Positions 51,745 to 61,291 of a DNA stretch of 64,000 bases are shown piece after piece (the first letter of the stretch is position 1; the number at the start of each line of letters is the position of its first letter). The position numbers and the translations under genes were made by a program. Under the pieces are notes generated by a model that was not told the DNA's origin, did not search any database, and saw only the letters and a program-made list of their open reading frames with translations. Source of the DNA: JAWLHU01 sp041690255. Lineage in GTDB: Bacteria > Bacillota > Sulfobacillia > Symbiobacteriales > Symbiobacteriaceae. The stretch is from contig JAWLHU010000008.1 of NCBI GenBank assembly GCA_041690255.1, positions 248,001 to 312,000 of the forward strand, in the 5' to 3' direction.

Positions 51745-52463
51745 TTGTCGGTCAACTCCAGGAAGATCTTCTCCAACGTCTCGCCGGACTGGCCCTTGCG
51801 GAGTTCATCCATAGTACCCTGAGCGATGATCCTGCCCTTGTTAATGATCGCCACCCGGTCACAGAGCCGCTCGGCCACCTCCAGCACGTGCGTGGAGAAG
51901 AAGACGGTGTTGCCCTGGCGGGTGTGGTCGGCCATGAGTTCCTTGAGGTTGTGAGCGGAGCGCGGATCGAGACCGACCATGGGCTCATCCAGGATCCAGA
52001 CGGGAGGGTTGTGCAGCAGGGCGGACATGACGACCAGCTTCTGCTGCATGCCGTGGGAGTAACCGCTGATCCGGTCAGTCAGGGCATGGGTCAGCTCGAA
52101 GGTCGAGGCGAAGCGCTCGATTCGCTCCTGACGATCCCGGGGGCCTACGCCGTACACGTCGCCAATAAAGTTCAGGTATTCCAGGCCGGTGAGGCGGTCG
52201 TAGACCTCTGGGGTGTCGGGCACGAAGGCCATCTGCCGCTTGGCCTGCAGGGTCTGGCTCACAATGTCATAGCCGTTGACCTTCACGCTGCCGCTGTCGG
52301 GCTTGTGCAAGCCAACGATCAGCTTGATTGTGGTTGTCTTGCCGGCGCCGTTCGGTCCAAGGAAGCCGAAGATCTCGCCTGGCCGGACGGTGAGGCTCAG
52401 GTTATCGACGGCCTTCTTCGCACCGTTACCGTAGCTCTTGGAAACGCCTACAAGTTCAATCAT
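51741..52463 (-). CDS. ABC exporter ATP-binding protein
   Basis: 240 residues from ATG 52463 (GGGAGGG upstream). All ABC motifs are present: Walker A GPNGAGKTT, signature SGYSHGMQQKL, Walker B WILDEPMVGLDP and H-loop STHVLE. It is of the drug/lantibiotic-exporter (CcmA-like) type and is followed, with a 4-bp overlap, by the permease. First gene of the three-gene unit ATPase, permease A, permease B. Confidence 0.92.
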   Translation of the reverse strand: MIELVGVSKSYGNGAKKAVDNLSLTVRPGEIFGFLGPNGAGKTTTIKLIVGLHKPDSGSVKVNGYDIVSQTLQAKRQMAFVPDTPEVYDRLTGLEYLNFIGDVYGVGPRDRQERIERFASTFELTHALTDRISGYSHGMQQKLVVMSALLHNPPVWILDEPMVGLDPRSAHNLKELMADHTRQGNTVFFSTHVLEVAERLCDRVAIINKGRIIAQGTMDELRKGQSGETLEKIFLELTDK

Positions 52464-52584
52464 GGTAGTCCCTCCCATACATCTTCCACAGGGATTCTTG
52501 TCAGCCGATCAGTGATCCTGCACGTCGCCGCATCCCTTGAATCGTGGTATGCTTGAAACGAATCTTCAACATGGGGGTATGAAG

Positions 52585-53784
52585 ATGCGGGATGTGGTGA
52601 TCGTAGATGCGGTTCGCACGCCAATCGGGCGCTATGGGGGCGCTCTGAAAGCCGTTCGTCCTGATGACCTTGCCGCAGTGGTAATTCGTTCGCTCCTGGA
52701 GCGAAATCCGCGGGTGAATCCCAGCGCCGTGGAAGATGTGATCCTCGGCGCGGCCAATCAGGCGGGCGAGGATAACCGGAATGTGGCCCGCATGGCAGCG
52801 CTCCTGGCCGGTCTGCCGGTAGAGGTGGCCGGCGTTACGGTCAACCGGCTCTGCGGTTCGGGCCTCGAAGCGGTCAACCAGGCGGCCCGAGCTATTGTGG
52901 TGGGCGATGGTGACTGCTACATTGCCGGCGGTACCGAGTCCATGACCCGAGCTCCGTTCGTCATGGCGAAGCACGGCGAGGCCTGGGACCGCAAGGCCGA
53001 AATCTTTGATACAACGATAGGCTGGCGGTTCACCAATCCACGGCTGGCGGAGCTATACTATCCCTATAGCATGGGGGAGACGGCGGAGAACGTGGCTGCG
53101 AAGTGGGGGATCGGCCGGGAGGAGCAGGATCAGTTCGCGTTGACCAGCCAGCAGCGGGCGGTGGCGGCCCAGGTGGCAGGTCGGTTCGATGCCGAACTGG
53201 TCCCCGTGGTGATCCCGCAGAAGAAGGGGGATCCGGTGCGGGTTACGGCAGACGAGCATCCGCGCCCCGACGTAACCCTGGAGCGGCTGGCCAAGCTGTC
53301 GCCTGCGTTTAAGAAGGATGGTACCGTGACCGCCGGCAATGCCTCGGGCATTAATGACGGGGCCGCCGCTCTGCTGCTCATGTCGGCCGATAAGGCGGCA
53401 GAGCTGGGTCTGAAGCCCATGGCCCGCATTCGCTCCATGGCGGTTGCCGGTGTCGACCCCGCCTACATGGGGGTAGGCCCGGTCCCTGCTACCCGCAAAG
53501 CGCTGAAGCGGGCCGGCCTTACCGTGGCAGACCTTGACCTGGTCGAGCTGAACGAGGCGTTCGCCGCCCAGTCGCTTGCCTGCATGCGGGATCTGGAACT
53601 GGATCCGGGAAGAGTAAACGTCAATGGCGGTGCGATCGCTCTGGGTCACCCGCTGGGCTGTTCGGGGGCGCGCATTCTGACGACTCTGGTTCATGAGCTG
53701 GGCCGGCGGGGTGGGCGGTATGGCCTGGCCACCATGTGCATAGGGGTTGGACAGGGCATTGCTACTGTGATTGAACGAGTCTAA
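52585..53784 (+). CDS. paaJ: Acyl-CoA thiolase, PcaF/PaaJ-like
   Basis: 399 residues from ATG 52585 (GGGGGT 6 bp upstream). N-terminus MRDVVIVDAVRTPIGRYGGA and LKAVRPDDLAAVVI match the beta-ketoadipyl-CoA thiolase group. Catalytic Cys in NRLCGSGLEAV (~residue 90), His in GGAIALGHPLGCSGARI and Cys in TMCIGVGQG. It cleaves 3-oxoadipyl-CoA to acetyl-CoA and succinyl-CoA. It lies 6.4 kb downstream of the paa run, with transport genes on the opposite strand between. Confidence 0.85.
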   Translation: MRDVVIVDAVRTPIGRYGGALKAVRPDDLAAVVIRSLLERNPRVNPSAVEDVILGAANQAGEDNRNVARMAALLAGLPVEVAGVTVNRLCGSGLEAVNQAARAIVVGDGDCYIAGGTESMTRAPFVMAKHGEAWDRKAEIFDTTIGWRFTNPRLAELYYPYSMGETAENVAAKWGIGREEQDQFALTSQQRAVAAQVAGRFDAELVPVVIPQKKGDPVRVTADEHPRPDVTLERLAKLSPAFKKDGTVTAGNASGINDGAAALLLMSADKAAELGLKPMARIRSMAVAGVDPAYMGVGPVPATRKALKRAGLTVADLDLVELNEAFAAQSLACMRDLELDPGRVNVNGGAIALGHPLGCSGARILTTLVHELGRRGGRYGLATMCIGVGQGIATVIERV

Positions 53785-53800
53785 TGACGAGGTGATCCCT

Positions 53801-54118
53801 ATGAGCTTTGCCAACCTGCAGGAGTTCAAGCGGTTTTCGGAAGAGAAGTACCAGAAGGTCCTGATGCTCGAGTCGCCCCAGAGTGCCCTGGATGTCTACT
53901 GCCTTCTCCCGGGCCAGAGCCAGAGGCTGCATGCCCACAAGGGAACCGACAAGTACTACGTGATCTGGGAAGGCCGCGCAACGGTGCAGATTGGCGATCA
54001 GGTCCGGGAACTCGGCCCTGGTGAGGCTGCGATTGCCCGGGCCGATGTGGAGCATGGGATCACCAACAATGGGACGGAGCCGGTAGTGGCGGTCGTCTTC
54101 CGCACGCTGCATCCGTAG
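53801..54118 (+). CDS. Small cupin protein
   Basis: 105 residues from ATG 53801 (GACGAGGTGATCCCT upstream). Cupin motif 1 is GQSQRLHAHKGTDKYYVIWE with the H-x-H and E positions, and motif 2 is VEHGITNNGTEPV. It follows the thiolase by 16 bp and may be cotranscribed. Such single-domain cupins bind metal and serve varied roles; the link to acyl-CoA breakdown is by position only. Confidence 0.8.
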   Translation: MSFANLQEFKRFSEEKYQKVLMLESPQSALDVYCLLPGQSQRLHAHKGTDKYYVIWEGRATVQIGDQVRELGPGEAAIARADVEHGITNNGTEPVVAVVFRTLHP

Positions 54119-54154
54119 GGTACCGAACCAACCTGGAAGAAGGGGGAGCGGTGC

Positions 54155-54748
54155 GTGCAACATCCCATGCGGGAAGCCATTCAACTCAGCAACTCAGCAC
54201 AAGCCACCATTCACGATGAGCAGTCCGCTGCCCTCTTTGTCTCGGGTGCCTGGACCGGTAAGCGCCTGCTGCTGCGCCCGGTGCCCGGGGTCACCTGGCA
54301 GGAGGTCCGCACCGAATCCGGGGCTGCTCCACGCCATAACGGTGCCTGGGATCTGACCGGGCTGCTGGAGACCGGTGGCTGGCAGGAGCTCCTGGTGCAA
54401 GGTGGACCGATCGCCGGAGCTGTCCTCGAAGCGAGTGACCCCCTGGCGATCGATCGCTTGGAGGCCTCGTACGACCCGCCGGAGACGCTCTCGATCCGGT
54501 GCCGGCTGGCGAAGTCGCCCGCGGCGGTCGGGAGGGAGGGGCTCTTTTCGCTCTTTTTCTCCCTGACCGATGAGCGCGGACGCCAGATTGGGCGCCAGGA
54601 GGTCTTCGTCGGGCCAAGGACCGCCGAACTTGCGGTGGCCATGGCGCTGACCAGGGAGCCACGCGGGCGCTGCCAGTTGAAGGCCAGCCTCTGCCTGGAT
54701 CAGCAGGTGATCGATGACGCCCGGCTCGAGGTTCGAGACTTCCGTTGA
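54155..54748 (+). CDS. Conserved-looking protein of unknown function
   Basis: 197 residues from GTG 54155; ATG 54167 is an alternative. The ribosome site is AAGGGGGAGCG. The sequence is beta-rich with conserved-looking stretches (FVSGAWTGKRLLLRPVPGVT; GLFSLFFSLTDERGRQIGRQ; LDQQVIDDARLEVRD) and no Cys-rich or membrane part. It follows the cupin gene by ~36 bp. I do not recognise the family. Confidence 0.6.
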   Translation: MQHPMREAIQLSNSAQATIHDEQSAALFVSGAWTGKRLLLRPVPGVTWQEVRTESGAAPRHNGAWDLTGLLETGGWQELLVQGGPIAGAVLEASDPLAIDRLEASYDPPETLSIRCRLAKSPAAVGREGLFSLFFSLTDERGRQIGRQEVFVGPRTAELAVAMALTREPRGRCQLKASLCLDQQVIDDARLEVRDFR

Positions 54749-54752
54749 GCAG

Positions 54753-54787
54753 AAAGCCGGCCCCCCGCATCTGGGGAGCCGGCTTTT
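54753..54787. terminator. Bidirectional terminator
   Basis: AAAGCCGGC (54753-54761) with CCCC pairs with GGGG and GCCGGCTTT (54778-54786). It lies between convergent genes and has T residues on the plus side. Confidence 0.75.
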
Positions 54788-54788
54788 G

Positions 54789-55712
54789 CTACTGCTGCCA
54801 ATAGGTGAAGGTGAAGTAGCTCGTCGTCTCGATCAGATCACTCCGGAGGATGACCCCGCTGTTGGTGTGGCCGGTCAGGTGCGGACCGTCCGCCGCACGC
54901 TCCTCCATGGCGAGCATCAGCACGGAGAGGGAGCCGGGGGAGTCTATGTGGTCGGGCCCCAGGCGCATGAGCGCTGTCAGATCCATCTCCTCGATCAGGG
55001 GGAGGGTCTGCGCATCCTTCGCTTCCGCCTCGACGCGGGTCAGGTAGTGGGAGAAGTCGACCGAGGCGAGCAGGAGGGTCTCATCGTCCGTCTGTTCCGC
55101 CAAGGCTTGGGCCAGACGCCGGAGCTCAGGCAGGCCGACCTCCCGGTGGAGGATCAGGGGAACGACCTTGGCATTCGGGGCGTGGTACTTGAGGTACGGC
55201 ATCAGGGCGCCAATGGCATGCTCGGGCTCCAGGGTCTCATCATCCACCGTGGCGAGACCGCCTGCCACGAGGCGGTCCACCAGCGACTGATCCGCCTCGA
55301 CCACGCCGAACTCGGTCTGCCAGCCTCGCCTTCCCGTGATCACCGGCTGCCCTCTGGCTTCATGGTTGGGGCCGACCACGATCACGGTAGTTGGCGGATC
55401 GGCCTCCAACTGGCGGAAGAAGCGGGTGAGGAGTTCGGCGGCCAGGTTGTGGTGGGGCACCACTCCACCGACCAGACGCCCCTCCGGCCGAGCGGCGTCC
55501 TGATCGTCGGCGGCATGCAGACCGCCGTAGAAGAGCATCGGGTCATAGAACCGATCCGGCTGCACCGGCAAGGACCGCGTGGGCGCCCCACCCATGGCAG
55601 AGGGAGCGAGCGCACCATCGGCGGCCGAGGGGGCGGGGGCCTCCGCCGCCCCTACGAGGCCGAGCAGCAGGACTGCCAGTGGGAGCAGCATCAGCACGCC
55701 TCGCGTTCTCAT
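54789..55712 (-). CDS. Secreted MEMO/AmmeMemoRadiSam-B-like protein
   Basis: 307 residues. The MEMO1 family core is clear: GGVVPHHNLAAELLTRFF, VVGPNHEARGQPVI, EPEHAIGALMPYLKY and LLASVDFSHYL. Unlike cytosolic family members it carries an N-terminal signal peptide (GVLMLLPLAVLLLGLVGAAEA), so it should be exported. Its start codon overlaps the stop of the upstream macroglobulin gene by 4 bp (translational coupling). The family's biochemical role is debated (nonhaem-iron dioxygenase-like fold); export is unusual. Confidence 0.82.
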   Translation of the reverse strand: MRTRGVLMLLPLAVLLLGLVGAAEAPAPSAADGALAPSAMGGAPTRSLPVQPDRFYDPMLFYGGLHAADDQDAARPEGRLVGGVVPHHNLAAELLTRFFRQLEADPPTTVIVVGPNHEARGQPVITGRRGWQTEFGVVEADQSLVDRLVAGGLATVDDETLEPEHAIGALMPYLKYHAPNAKVVPLILHREVGLPELRRLAQALAEQTDDETLLLASVDFSHYLTRVEAEAKDAQTLPLIEEMDLTALMRLGPDHIDSPGSLSVLMLAMEERAADGPHLTGHTNSGVILRSDLIETTSYFTFTYWQQ

Positions 55713-58700
55713 GGCGTGCGCACCATCGCTCTCTGGCCGAGGCCATAGATCAACCCGCTCTGCTGATGCTGCAGGGCCGGCTCCTCCGCCTGGTACTCGC
55801 CCATGTTCACCACCCGAGCGAAGTAGCGGATCGGTTTGCCCGACCGCCCTGCCCAGAAGGAGACTCGCTGACCATCGATCTGGATGGGCCAGCTTTCATA
55901 CTGGTTCCAGTTCACCTGCATCCCGTACTGCCACGAACGCTCCAGCATCCGCAGCCCGGACGGGAGGTAGTCGTGGATCTCGTAGGCGCCCTTGGGAGCA
56001 TCTGCCGGGACCGAGTAGGAGAGCGTCACGCTCACAATATCGCCGGCCTTCCACTCCTCGGGGGCAGGCGAATAGGTTCGGGTAATCTTCGTCCCCCCCT
56101 GTTGCAGGGTTGGAGTACCATTCACCTCGTAGGTGCTGACCACCGCCACGGAGCCCTCTACCTTGGTAATGCGGAGTTTCTCCAACTCCTCCGGGCTGAC
56201 CCGGACCGCGAACTGCCGGCCCGGCTCGAGCGATTCCCGAACCTCCTGGCCGCCCAAGTTGTGGGTGAAGGCGACCGGCTTGCCGGTGAGGCGCTCCAGG
56301 CCAGTTCTGGCGGCGATCAACTGCTCCAGCAGGATCAGGGAGTCGGTTGGCTGGTTCTGTGAGAGGTAGCTGATCAGCGCCGGGGCCTCCGGCTCGCCCA
56401 ATTTGCCGGCCAGAGCGGCAGCCAGGGCGGTCGTCTCCAGCTTCTCGTCCGTGTCGGTGCCGGCGGTGAGCTGGAGCTCCCGCCCTACCTGCTTGCCGTG
56501 CGCTTGAAGCAGGCTCCGGTAGACCGGCCGGGCCCCCTCCAGGTCACCCAGTTCGGCCAGGACCAGGGCGAGGTGGAGTTGCTCGCTCGGGGTCAGGTCC
56601 GGCTCGGCCAGGAGGGACTGAGCGGTCAGCAGGACGGGCTGATCCAGCCCAGCCAGACCGTAGAGCGCCAGGATCTTGCGGTCCCGACCGGCCCCCTCGT
56701 CGTCCAGGATCTGCTGGAAGTAGAGCTGCAGAGAGACCTGATCGAATCGGTCCGGCGCCAGATCGGCGGTGAGTGCCGAGAGCTTCAGATCGCCGCTGCT
56801 GTACGGCAGGATCGCGATCGACCCATCGGGCGCCTGGTAGCGGAAGGCCTCCAGCTCAGGCTCCGGGTAGACTGGGTCCCGGCCAAAGTGCTGCTGCAAC
56901 AGATCGGTCGCTATCGCTCGGGCCAGCTTCATTTCGAAGCGGTTCCCCCATTGCCAGCGCATCCGGTAGAGCAGGTTCAGGTACTGACCCCGCTCCCAGT
57001 CCAGGAAAGTGAGTTCGGTATAGGTGGAGTCAGACCCAGGCACCTTCGTCCCGTCGCCCAGCAGGGTGAAGTCGACCTGGTTGTGACGCTGATAGGTGTC
57101 CACGACGGTGAACCTCTTCTCCAGGGCGTCGGTCAGATCGCCGCTGTTCGCCCGCACCATTACGGTGTAGTCACCCGCCGCAGCAAGCGATGGCAGCGGA
57201 ATCGAGGTCGGCGTGAAGGGAACCGCCAGGCGCTCGCTGCTTTCGGACACGCCGGGGCCGTTCACGGTCACCTTGAACTGGACCTGCTCCCCGCCGGTCA
57301 GGGCGCTGCCGTATGCGCGGACTTGCAGCACCGGCTCGTCGCCCGTGAGGAAGCGCTCCCCCAGGACCATGTCGGCGAAGAAGGGGAGTTTAACGGCAAT
57401 GCCCGTCGTACCGCTTCCGGCCTCCAGGCTCTGCGGGTTGAAGGCCTGGTAGGTCAGCCGCCAGGTCGTCAGGTTATCCGGCACATGGAAGGAGGCGCTC
57501 GCCTTGCCGGTGGCATCGGTCGTGACGGAGGAGAAGAAGACAGCGTCCTTGAAGTCGCGGCGGGCACCGCCGCCATCGCCACCCTTTTCGGCCCCGCCGC
57601 CGGGGTTGGGCACCTCGTGCGAGTTCCGGGACCGGAGAATGCCGGGGGTAATGTACTCCCCGTAGAGCGAACCCAGCAAACTGACGCTCTGGCTCCGCAG
57701 GGCGTAGAGCGCCTCATCCACCAGGTTGAGGTTGACCTGGGTACCGGGTGCCGGTTGGCCAAGCCGGTCCGTCACCTCGACCTGCAGGCGGACCTCATCG
57801 CCCGGGCGGTAGGCCTCCTTGTCGGGCGTTACCGTTACCTGCAGCCGGCGCTGTTCCTCATCAAATCGGACATAGCGCTCCGTGGAATGGTAGCGGGCGC
57901 CATCGAAATAGACCGCCTTGACCGTCATGCTGGGCGGGTCGTTCTCGCCCATGACCAGCCGGTAGGTACCCGTCCCCTGGGTCGTGTATCCTTGCAGACC
58001 GCGCCGGGCGTTCATGAAGAGGAAGCCGTTCGGACGATCTGCGACCACCGTCTCGCCGGTCTTCATGATCAGATCCATGGGCTCGCCAATGAGAGCCTCC
58101 GTCTGCTCCGGGTCCAGCGGCTCCAGGTGGTACCAGCCGGCGTACTCCCGGTCATCGTAGGGCGACTGGAACTCGCGGCCGGAGACGTAGGCCGACCCGC
58201 TCACCGGTAACCCGCGGGAGTCCAGCGTGCGATACTCGACCCGGTACTGCTGCGCGGGGTCGACCGGGAAGGTGTAGGAGGCCTGGCCGTTCGCATCGCT
58301 CGTGGCGTCAAAGGTGCCGATGGTCCGGTGCGCCTCTTCATAGCGGTAGCGTGTCCGGGTCACTTTTTCGATGAAGTCATAGTACTGCCCCATACTGATC
58401 TGGTTCCAGTGCATCTCGATCAGGGTGAACCGGACCGCGCGCCCGGGGACCGCCGCTCCCTTGTAGTTGGAGCCCCCGGCGTTCAATTCGTCCAGGGTGA
58501 CCTGGTTGAGCTGGACCTGGACGGTCGCACTCTCCGGGGCATACGCCACCTTGACGCTGCTGAGCAGGTCCCGGGTGAAGAGGCTGACCCTTCGCTCATC
58601 GGTCACCTCGCCGATCTCCGCCAGGCCGGCATGGATGTTGAACCAGAGCGACTCGGGATACCAGTTCACCTCACCGGGGGAGTGGGGCGGGGTGTAGGTG

Positions 58701-60574
58701 ATTGTCGCCTCGCCCTTTGCGTCGGTAGCGACCTGAACGTCGCGGTCGTTACCTATATTGTAGTTCAGCGTCATGCCAGGAACCGGGGTCCCTTCGAAGA
58801 AGGAGGCCTTCACGTCGAAGGTGACCGGCTCCCCGGTAAAGATCGCCTGCTTGTCACTGGTCACAGCCAACTGGTAGGCCGGTTTGGCGTAGGTGGCCAC
58901 CTCGAACCACTGGCTCAGCAGCATGTCGTTATCCATGCGGACGCGCAGCTCATAGTGGCCAGGCTTCAGGTTGGGGAGGTCGAGGCCGCCTATGAACGTT
59001 CCTTTCTGTACCGGAAGGGTGGCCTGCACCAGGGGGAGGACCTCGCCGCTCGCACCGTAGTAGTCGCTGCGCCGGACCTCGGCGACCACCTCCGACACGA
59101 TCTCCGCGCCCGGTTCGCGCGGGTGGACCACGCCCCAGACCTGCACGGTGTCGTCGGGTTTGAAGAGGCTGCGGTCCAGGTAGAGGTACTTCCAGTAGAG
59201 GTCGCGCTTCGACTCCTGCTCCCTCCACTCCCAGTAGTAGGGCGGCGGGCTGTAGATGACCCCCTCCTTGCCGGCGGCCTCGGCCTTCAGCAGGAGGGCG
59301 GGCTGGGTTATGCGGTCGCGCAGATTCTCAGGCGTCGGCAGGACCGCGACCCCATCGGCACCCGTACGGACGCTTTTTTGTGAGATGGGATCCGTCACGG
59401 TGGCCCCATCCACCGGTTTGCCGGTCGCCAGGTCGTGCAGCCAGACAAGGGTGCCGGTCGTCGTGGCGGTGACGTGGAAGGAGAGGTCGGTCACCTGGAA
59501 GTGTACCTGCCGGCCGACCTCGCCCACGCGGACGGAGGCCAGGTAGTAGCCGGGTGGCATGGGCTCCGGGAAGATCAGGAAAGTACCGTTGTCGAATGAC
59601 TGGCCTTCGGTCGTGAAGGTGGAGACCGATTTTAAGCTCGTCACATCTTCCTGGTAGCGGCTGCGGGAGGCGTTTGCCCACCAGGGGGTCTTGTCGGCCG
59701 CCTGGACCGCGTCCATGTAGGCCTCCGCTGTTGGATAGCGGAAGACGGTGACGTTGACCGGCTTCGCGGAATCCTTTCCGCCGTACCAGAAGCCGAAGAT
59801 CGGCTGGCTGTCGGCGGGGAACTCGGCGGCCTCGGTCGGCATATAGAAGTTGCTCTGCTGGGTCTCCGGTACCTGTGTCTCAAAGGCGAAGGTCACTTCC
59901 TCTGTGAGCTGCCCTTCGCCACCGCTGCGGCCCAGCCCCTGCTTCAGCGTGACAGTGTAGACGGTGCCAGGCTCCAGTTTCTCCGGTACGAAGGCGACGG
60001 TCTTCTTGTGGCGCTCAAAGCGCCCGGTGACCGGCGGGTCAATAGAGAAGTAGGGGGTCAGGTCTTCGTAGTCCTCATGGGTGAACGTGAACTCAATCCC
60101 GCTGTTCACAGGCACGCCCGTCCCCTGGTCCCGCGGGAGGGTTCCCAGGAGTCGGAACTCGGTCTGGGTCTGGAACGACCACTGATACGGCCGGCTGACC
60201 CCGACGGCCTGGGCCAGGCGGAAGCGATAGATCTTATCAGGTGTCAGGGATGCCGCCGGCTTTACGGTGAAGCGCGTTCCCTCGGTGTCGGCCTGGTCGA
60301 TTGTGAGCGCGACCGCCGGCTCCACCTTCAGGTTTTGGCGTACCGCGGCCACGGAAAGCGGCTTCACGGTGGTCAGCGTGAGCCCGCCGGTCGTAGCCAG
60401 GCCGGCTGGGTTTGCCTCGTCGGCCACCAGAGTGACCTCCGCCGGCATCTTTTCTGTCACGGGCGGGGGCGGCGTTGACGCCTCGTCCACAGGGCGGAAC
60501 TTGATCCAGGCCGCGGTCCCGATCAGGGCGACTGCGACCAGTGCAGCTACGGCGATCCGGGCTCTTCGCTGCAT
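55709..60574 (-). CDS. Alpha-2-macroglobulin-like protein without thioester
   Basis: 1621 residues from ATG 60574, chosen because GGAG lies 9 bp upstream; ATG 60583 is too close. Signal/anchor helix (IAVAALVAVALIGTAAW), Ig-like N-terminal regions, MG domains (~370-900), the A2M signature region (AVFFSSVTTDATGKASASFH VPDNLTTWRLTYQAF, ~residue 1060) and a helical toroid-like domain (~1250-1400). The GCxEQ thioester motif is absent and I saw no cysteine in the protein. Bacterial macroglobulins trap attacking proteases in the periplasm or at the membrane; without thioester it may act as a non-covalent trap or scaffold (inference). Confidence 0.88.
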   Translation of the reverse strand: MQRRARIAVAALVAVALIGTAAWIKFRPVDEASTPPPPVTEKMPAEVTLVADEANPAGLATTGGLTLTTVKPLSVAAVRQNLKVEPAVALTIDQADTEGTRFTVKPAASLTPDKIYRFRLAQAVGVSRPYQWSFQTQTEFRLLGTLPRDQGTGVPVNSGIEFTFTHEDYEDLTPYFSIDPPVTGRFERHKKTVAFVPEKLEPGTVYTVTLKQGLGRSGGEGQLTEEVTFAFETQVPETQQSNFYMPTEAAEFPADSQPIFGFWYGGKDSAKPVNVTVFRYPTAEAYMDAVQAADKTPWWANASRSRYQEDVTSLKSVSTFTTEGQSFDNGTFLIFPEPMPPGYYLASVRVGEVGRQVHFQVTDLSFHVTATTTGTLVWLHDLATGKPVDGATVTDPISQKSVRTGADGVAVLPTPENLRDRITQPALLLKAEAAGKEGVIYSPPPYYWEWREQESKRDLYWKYLYLDRSLFKPDDTVQVWGVVHPREPGAEIVSEVVAEVRRSDYYGASGEVLPLVQATLPVQKGTFIGGLDLPNLKPGHYELRVRMDNDMLLSQWFEVATYAKPAYQLAVTSDKQAIFTGEPVTFDVKASFFEGTPVPGMTLNYNIGNDRDVQVATDAKGEATITYTPPHSPGEVNWYPESLWFNIHAGLAEIGEVTDERRVSLFTRDLLSSVKVAYAPESATVQVQLNQVTLDELNAGGSNYKGAAVPGRAVRFTLIEMHWNQISMGQYYDFIEKVTRTRYRYEEAHRTIGTFDATSDANGQASYTFPVDPAQQYRVEYRTLDSRGLPVSGSAYVSGREFQSPYDDREYAGWYHLEPLDPEQTEALIGEPMDLIMKTGETVVADRPNGFLFMNARRGLQGYTTQGTGTYRLVMGENDPPSMTVKAVYFDGARYHSTERYVRFDEEQRRLQVTVTPDKEAYRPGDEVRLQVEVTDRLGQPAPGTQVNLNLVDEALYALRSQSVSLLGSLYGEYITPGILRSRNSHEVPNPGGGAEKGGDGGGARRDFKDAVFFSSVTTDATGKASASFHVPDNLTTWRLTYQAFNPQSLEAGSGTTGIAVKLPFFADMVLGERFLTGDEPVLQVRAYGSALTGGEQVQFKVTVNGPGVSESSERLAVPFTPTSIPLPSLAAAGDYTVMVRANSGDLTDALEKRFTVVDTYQRHNQVDFTLLGDGTKVPGSDSTYTELTFLDWERGQYLNLLYRMRWQWGNRFEMKLARAIATDLLQQHFGRDPVYPEPELEAFRYQAPDGSIAILPYSSGDLKLSALTADLAPDRFDQVSLQLYFQQILDDEGAGRDRKILALYGLAGLDQPVLLTAQSLLAEPDLTPSEQLHLALVLAELGDLEGARPVYRSLLQAHGKQVGRELQLTAGTDTDEKLETTALAAALAGKLGEPEAPALISYLSQNQPTDSLILLEQLIAARTGLERLTGKPVAFTHNLGGQEVRESLEPGRQFAVRVSPEELEKLRITKVEGSVAVVSTYEVNGTPTLQQGGTKITRTYSPAPEEWKAGDIVSVTLSYSVPADAPKGAYEIHDYLPSGLRMLERSWQYGMQVNWNQYESWPIQIDGQRVSFWAGRSGKPIRYFARVVNMGEYQAEEPALQHQQSGLIYGLGQRAMVRTP

Positions 60575-60658
60575 ATTTCTCATCTCCAGGCGGAAGATTG
60601 ATGCTCATCTGATTAGACGATTCGGTGTCAGGGATAGTTCTACGTCTCACAATGCGCA

Positions 60659-60683
60659 AAGAGCAAGGGGGGCCCTTGCTCTT
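60659..60683 (-). terminator. Terminator of the small lipoprotein gene
   Basis: AGAGCAAGGG (60660-60669) pairs with CCCTTGCTCT (60673-60682) around a GGG loop. It lies ~10 bp beyond the stop codon of the minus-strand lipoprotein gene and before the macroglobulin gene. Confidence 0.7.
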
Positions 60684-60690
60684 CACCCGT

Positions 60691-61107
60691 CTACCGGCTG
60701 ATGCTGACCGTATGGTGCGATGGGTCTACGGAGACCTTGTAGCCGGCGGCCTCGGCAAACTCCTTGATCGGGGCGTAGACCAGATCGTCGTGCAGATGGA
60801 TTCCCTGGGCCTCAGGGCCGATCGCCAAAACCTGCTTGCCGTTTACCGAAACGCTCTTCTGGTCGGATGAGACCTCCGCCATCACCCCCAGCGTTTTCGC
60901 CAGGTCCTGAACCGGGGCGTAGTACCCGCCCGGTTCATGCATGTGGGGCGGCCTCACGTTGGCCGTCCAAGAGACTGCCGTCCCCTCCAGGCAGACCCCG
61001 ACCCCATTTTCGATGGGGGCACAACCGGCGGTCTGTTTGCCGCCGCAACCCGAGAGTACCAGGACCGCGATCAGCCCGATCAACCCGAGCAGATGACCCT
61101 TGCGCAT
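60691..61107 (-). CDS. Lipoprotein with copper-amine-oxidase-like domain
   Basis: 138 residues from ATG 61107 (GGAGGGGATC 9 bp upstream). Lipoprotein signal (GLIGLIAVLVLSGC). The mature part carries a single copper-amine-oxidase-N-like domain (YYAPVQDLAKTLGVMAEVSS ... DLVYAPIKEFAEAAGYKVSV). These domains are common in exported proteins of Bacillota and are thought to bind cell-wall polymers or other proteins. A third copy of this domain type in the window. Confidence 0.8.
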   Translation of the reverse strand: MRKGHLLGLIGLIAVLVLSGCGGKQTAGCAPIENGVGVCLEGTAVSWTANVRPPHMHEPGGYYAPVQDLAKTLGVMAEVSSDQKSVSVNGKQVLAIGPEAQGIHLHDDLVYAPIKEFAEAAGYKVSVDPSHHTVSISR

Positions 61108-61291
61108 TTGACCGATCCCCTCCACGCCGATTCTGGGAGCATCCATTCCTATGCGCCGGAAGAAGGTGGGTTTACCGCGGTAGGGTATCTGTTTGGCGGA
61201 ATGCAAGTCCAAATCATAGTGGACCCCTACCTGCATAGAGGCGATATGCCGCGGTCTCTCTGCGAAAAGTGATACAATAGGAGAAATGGGG

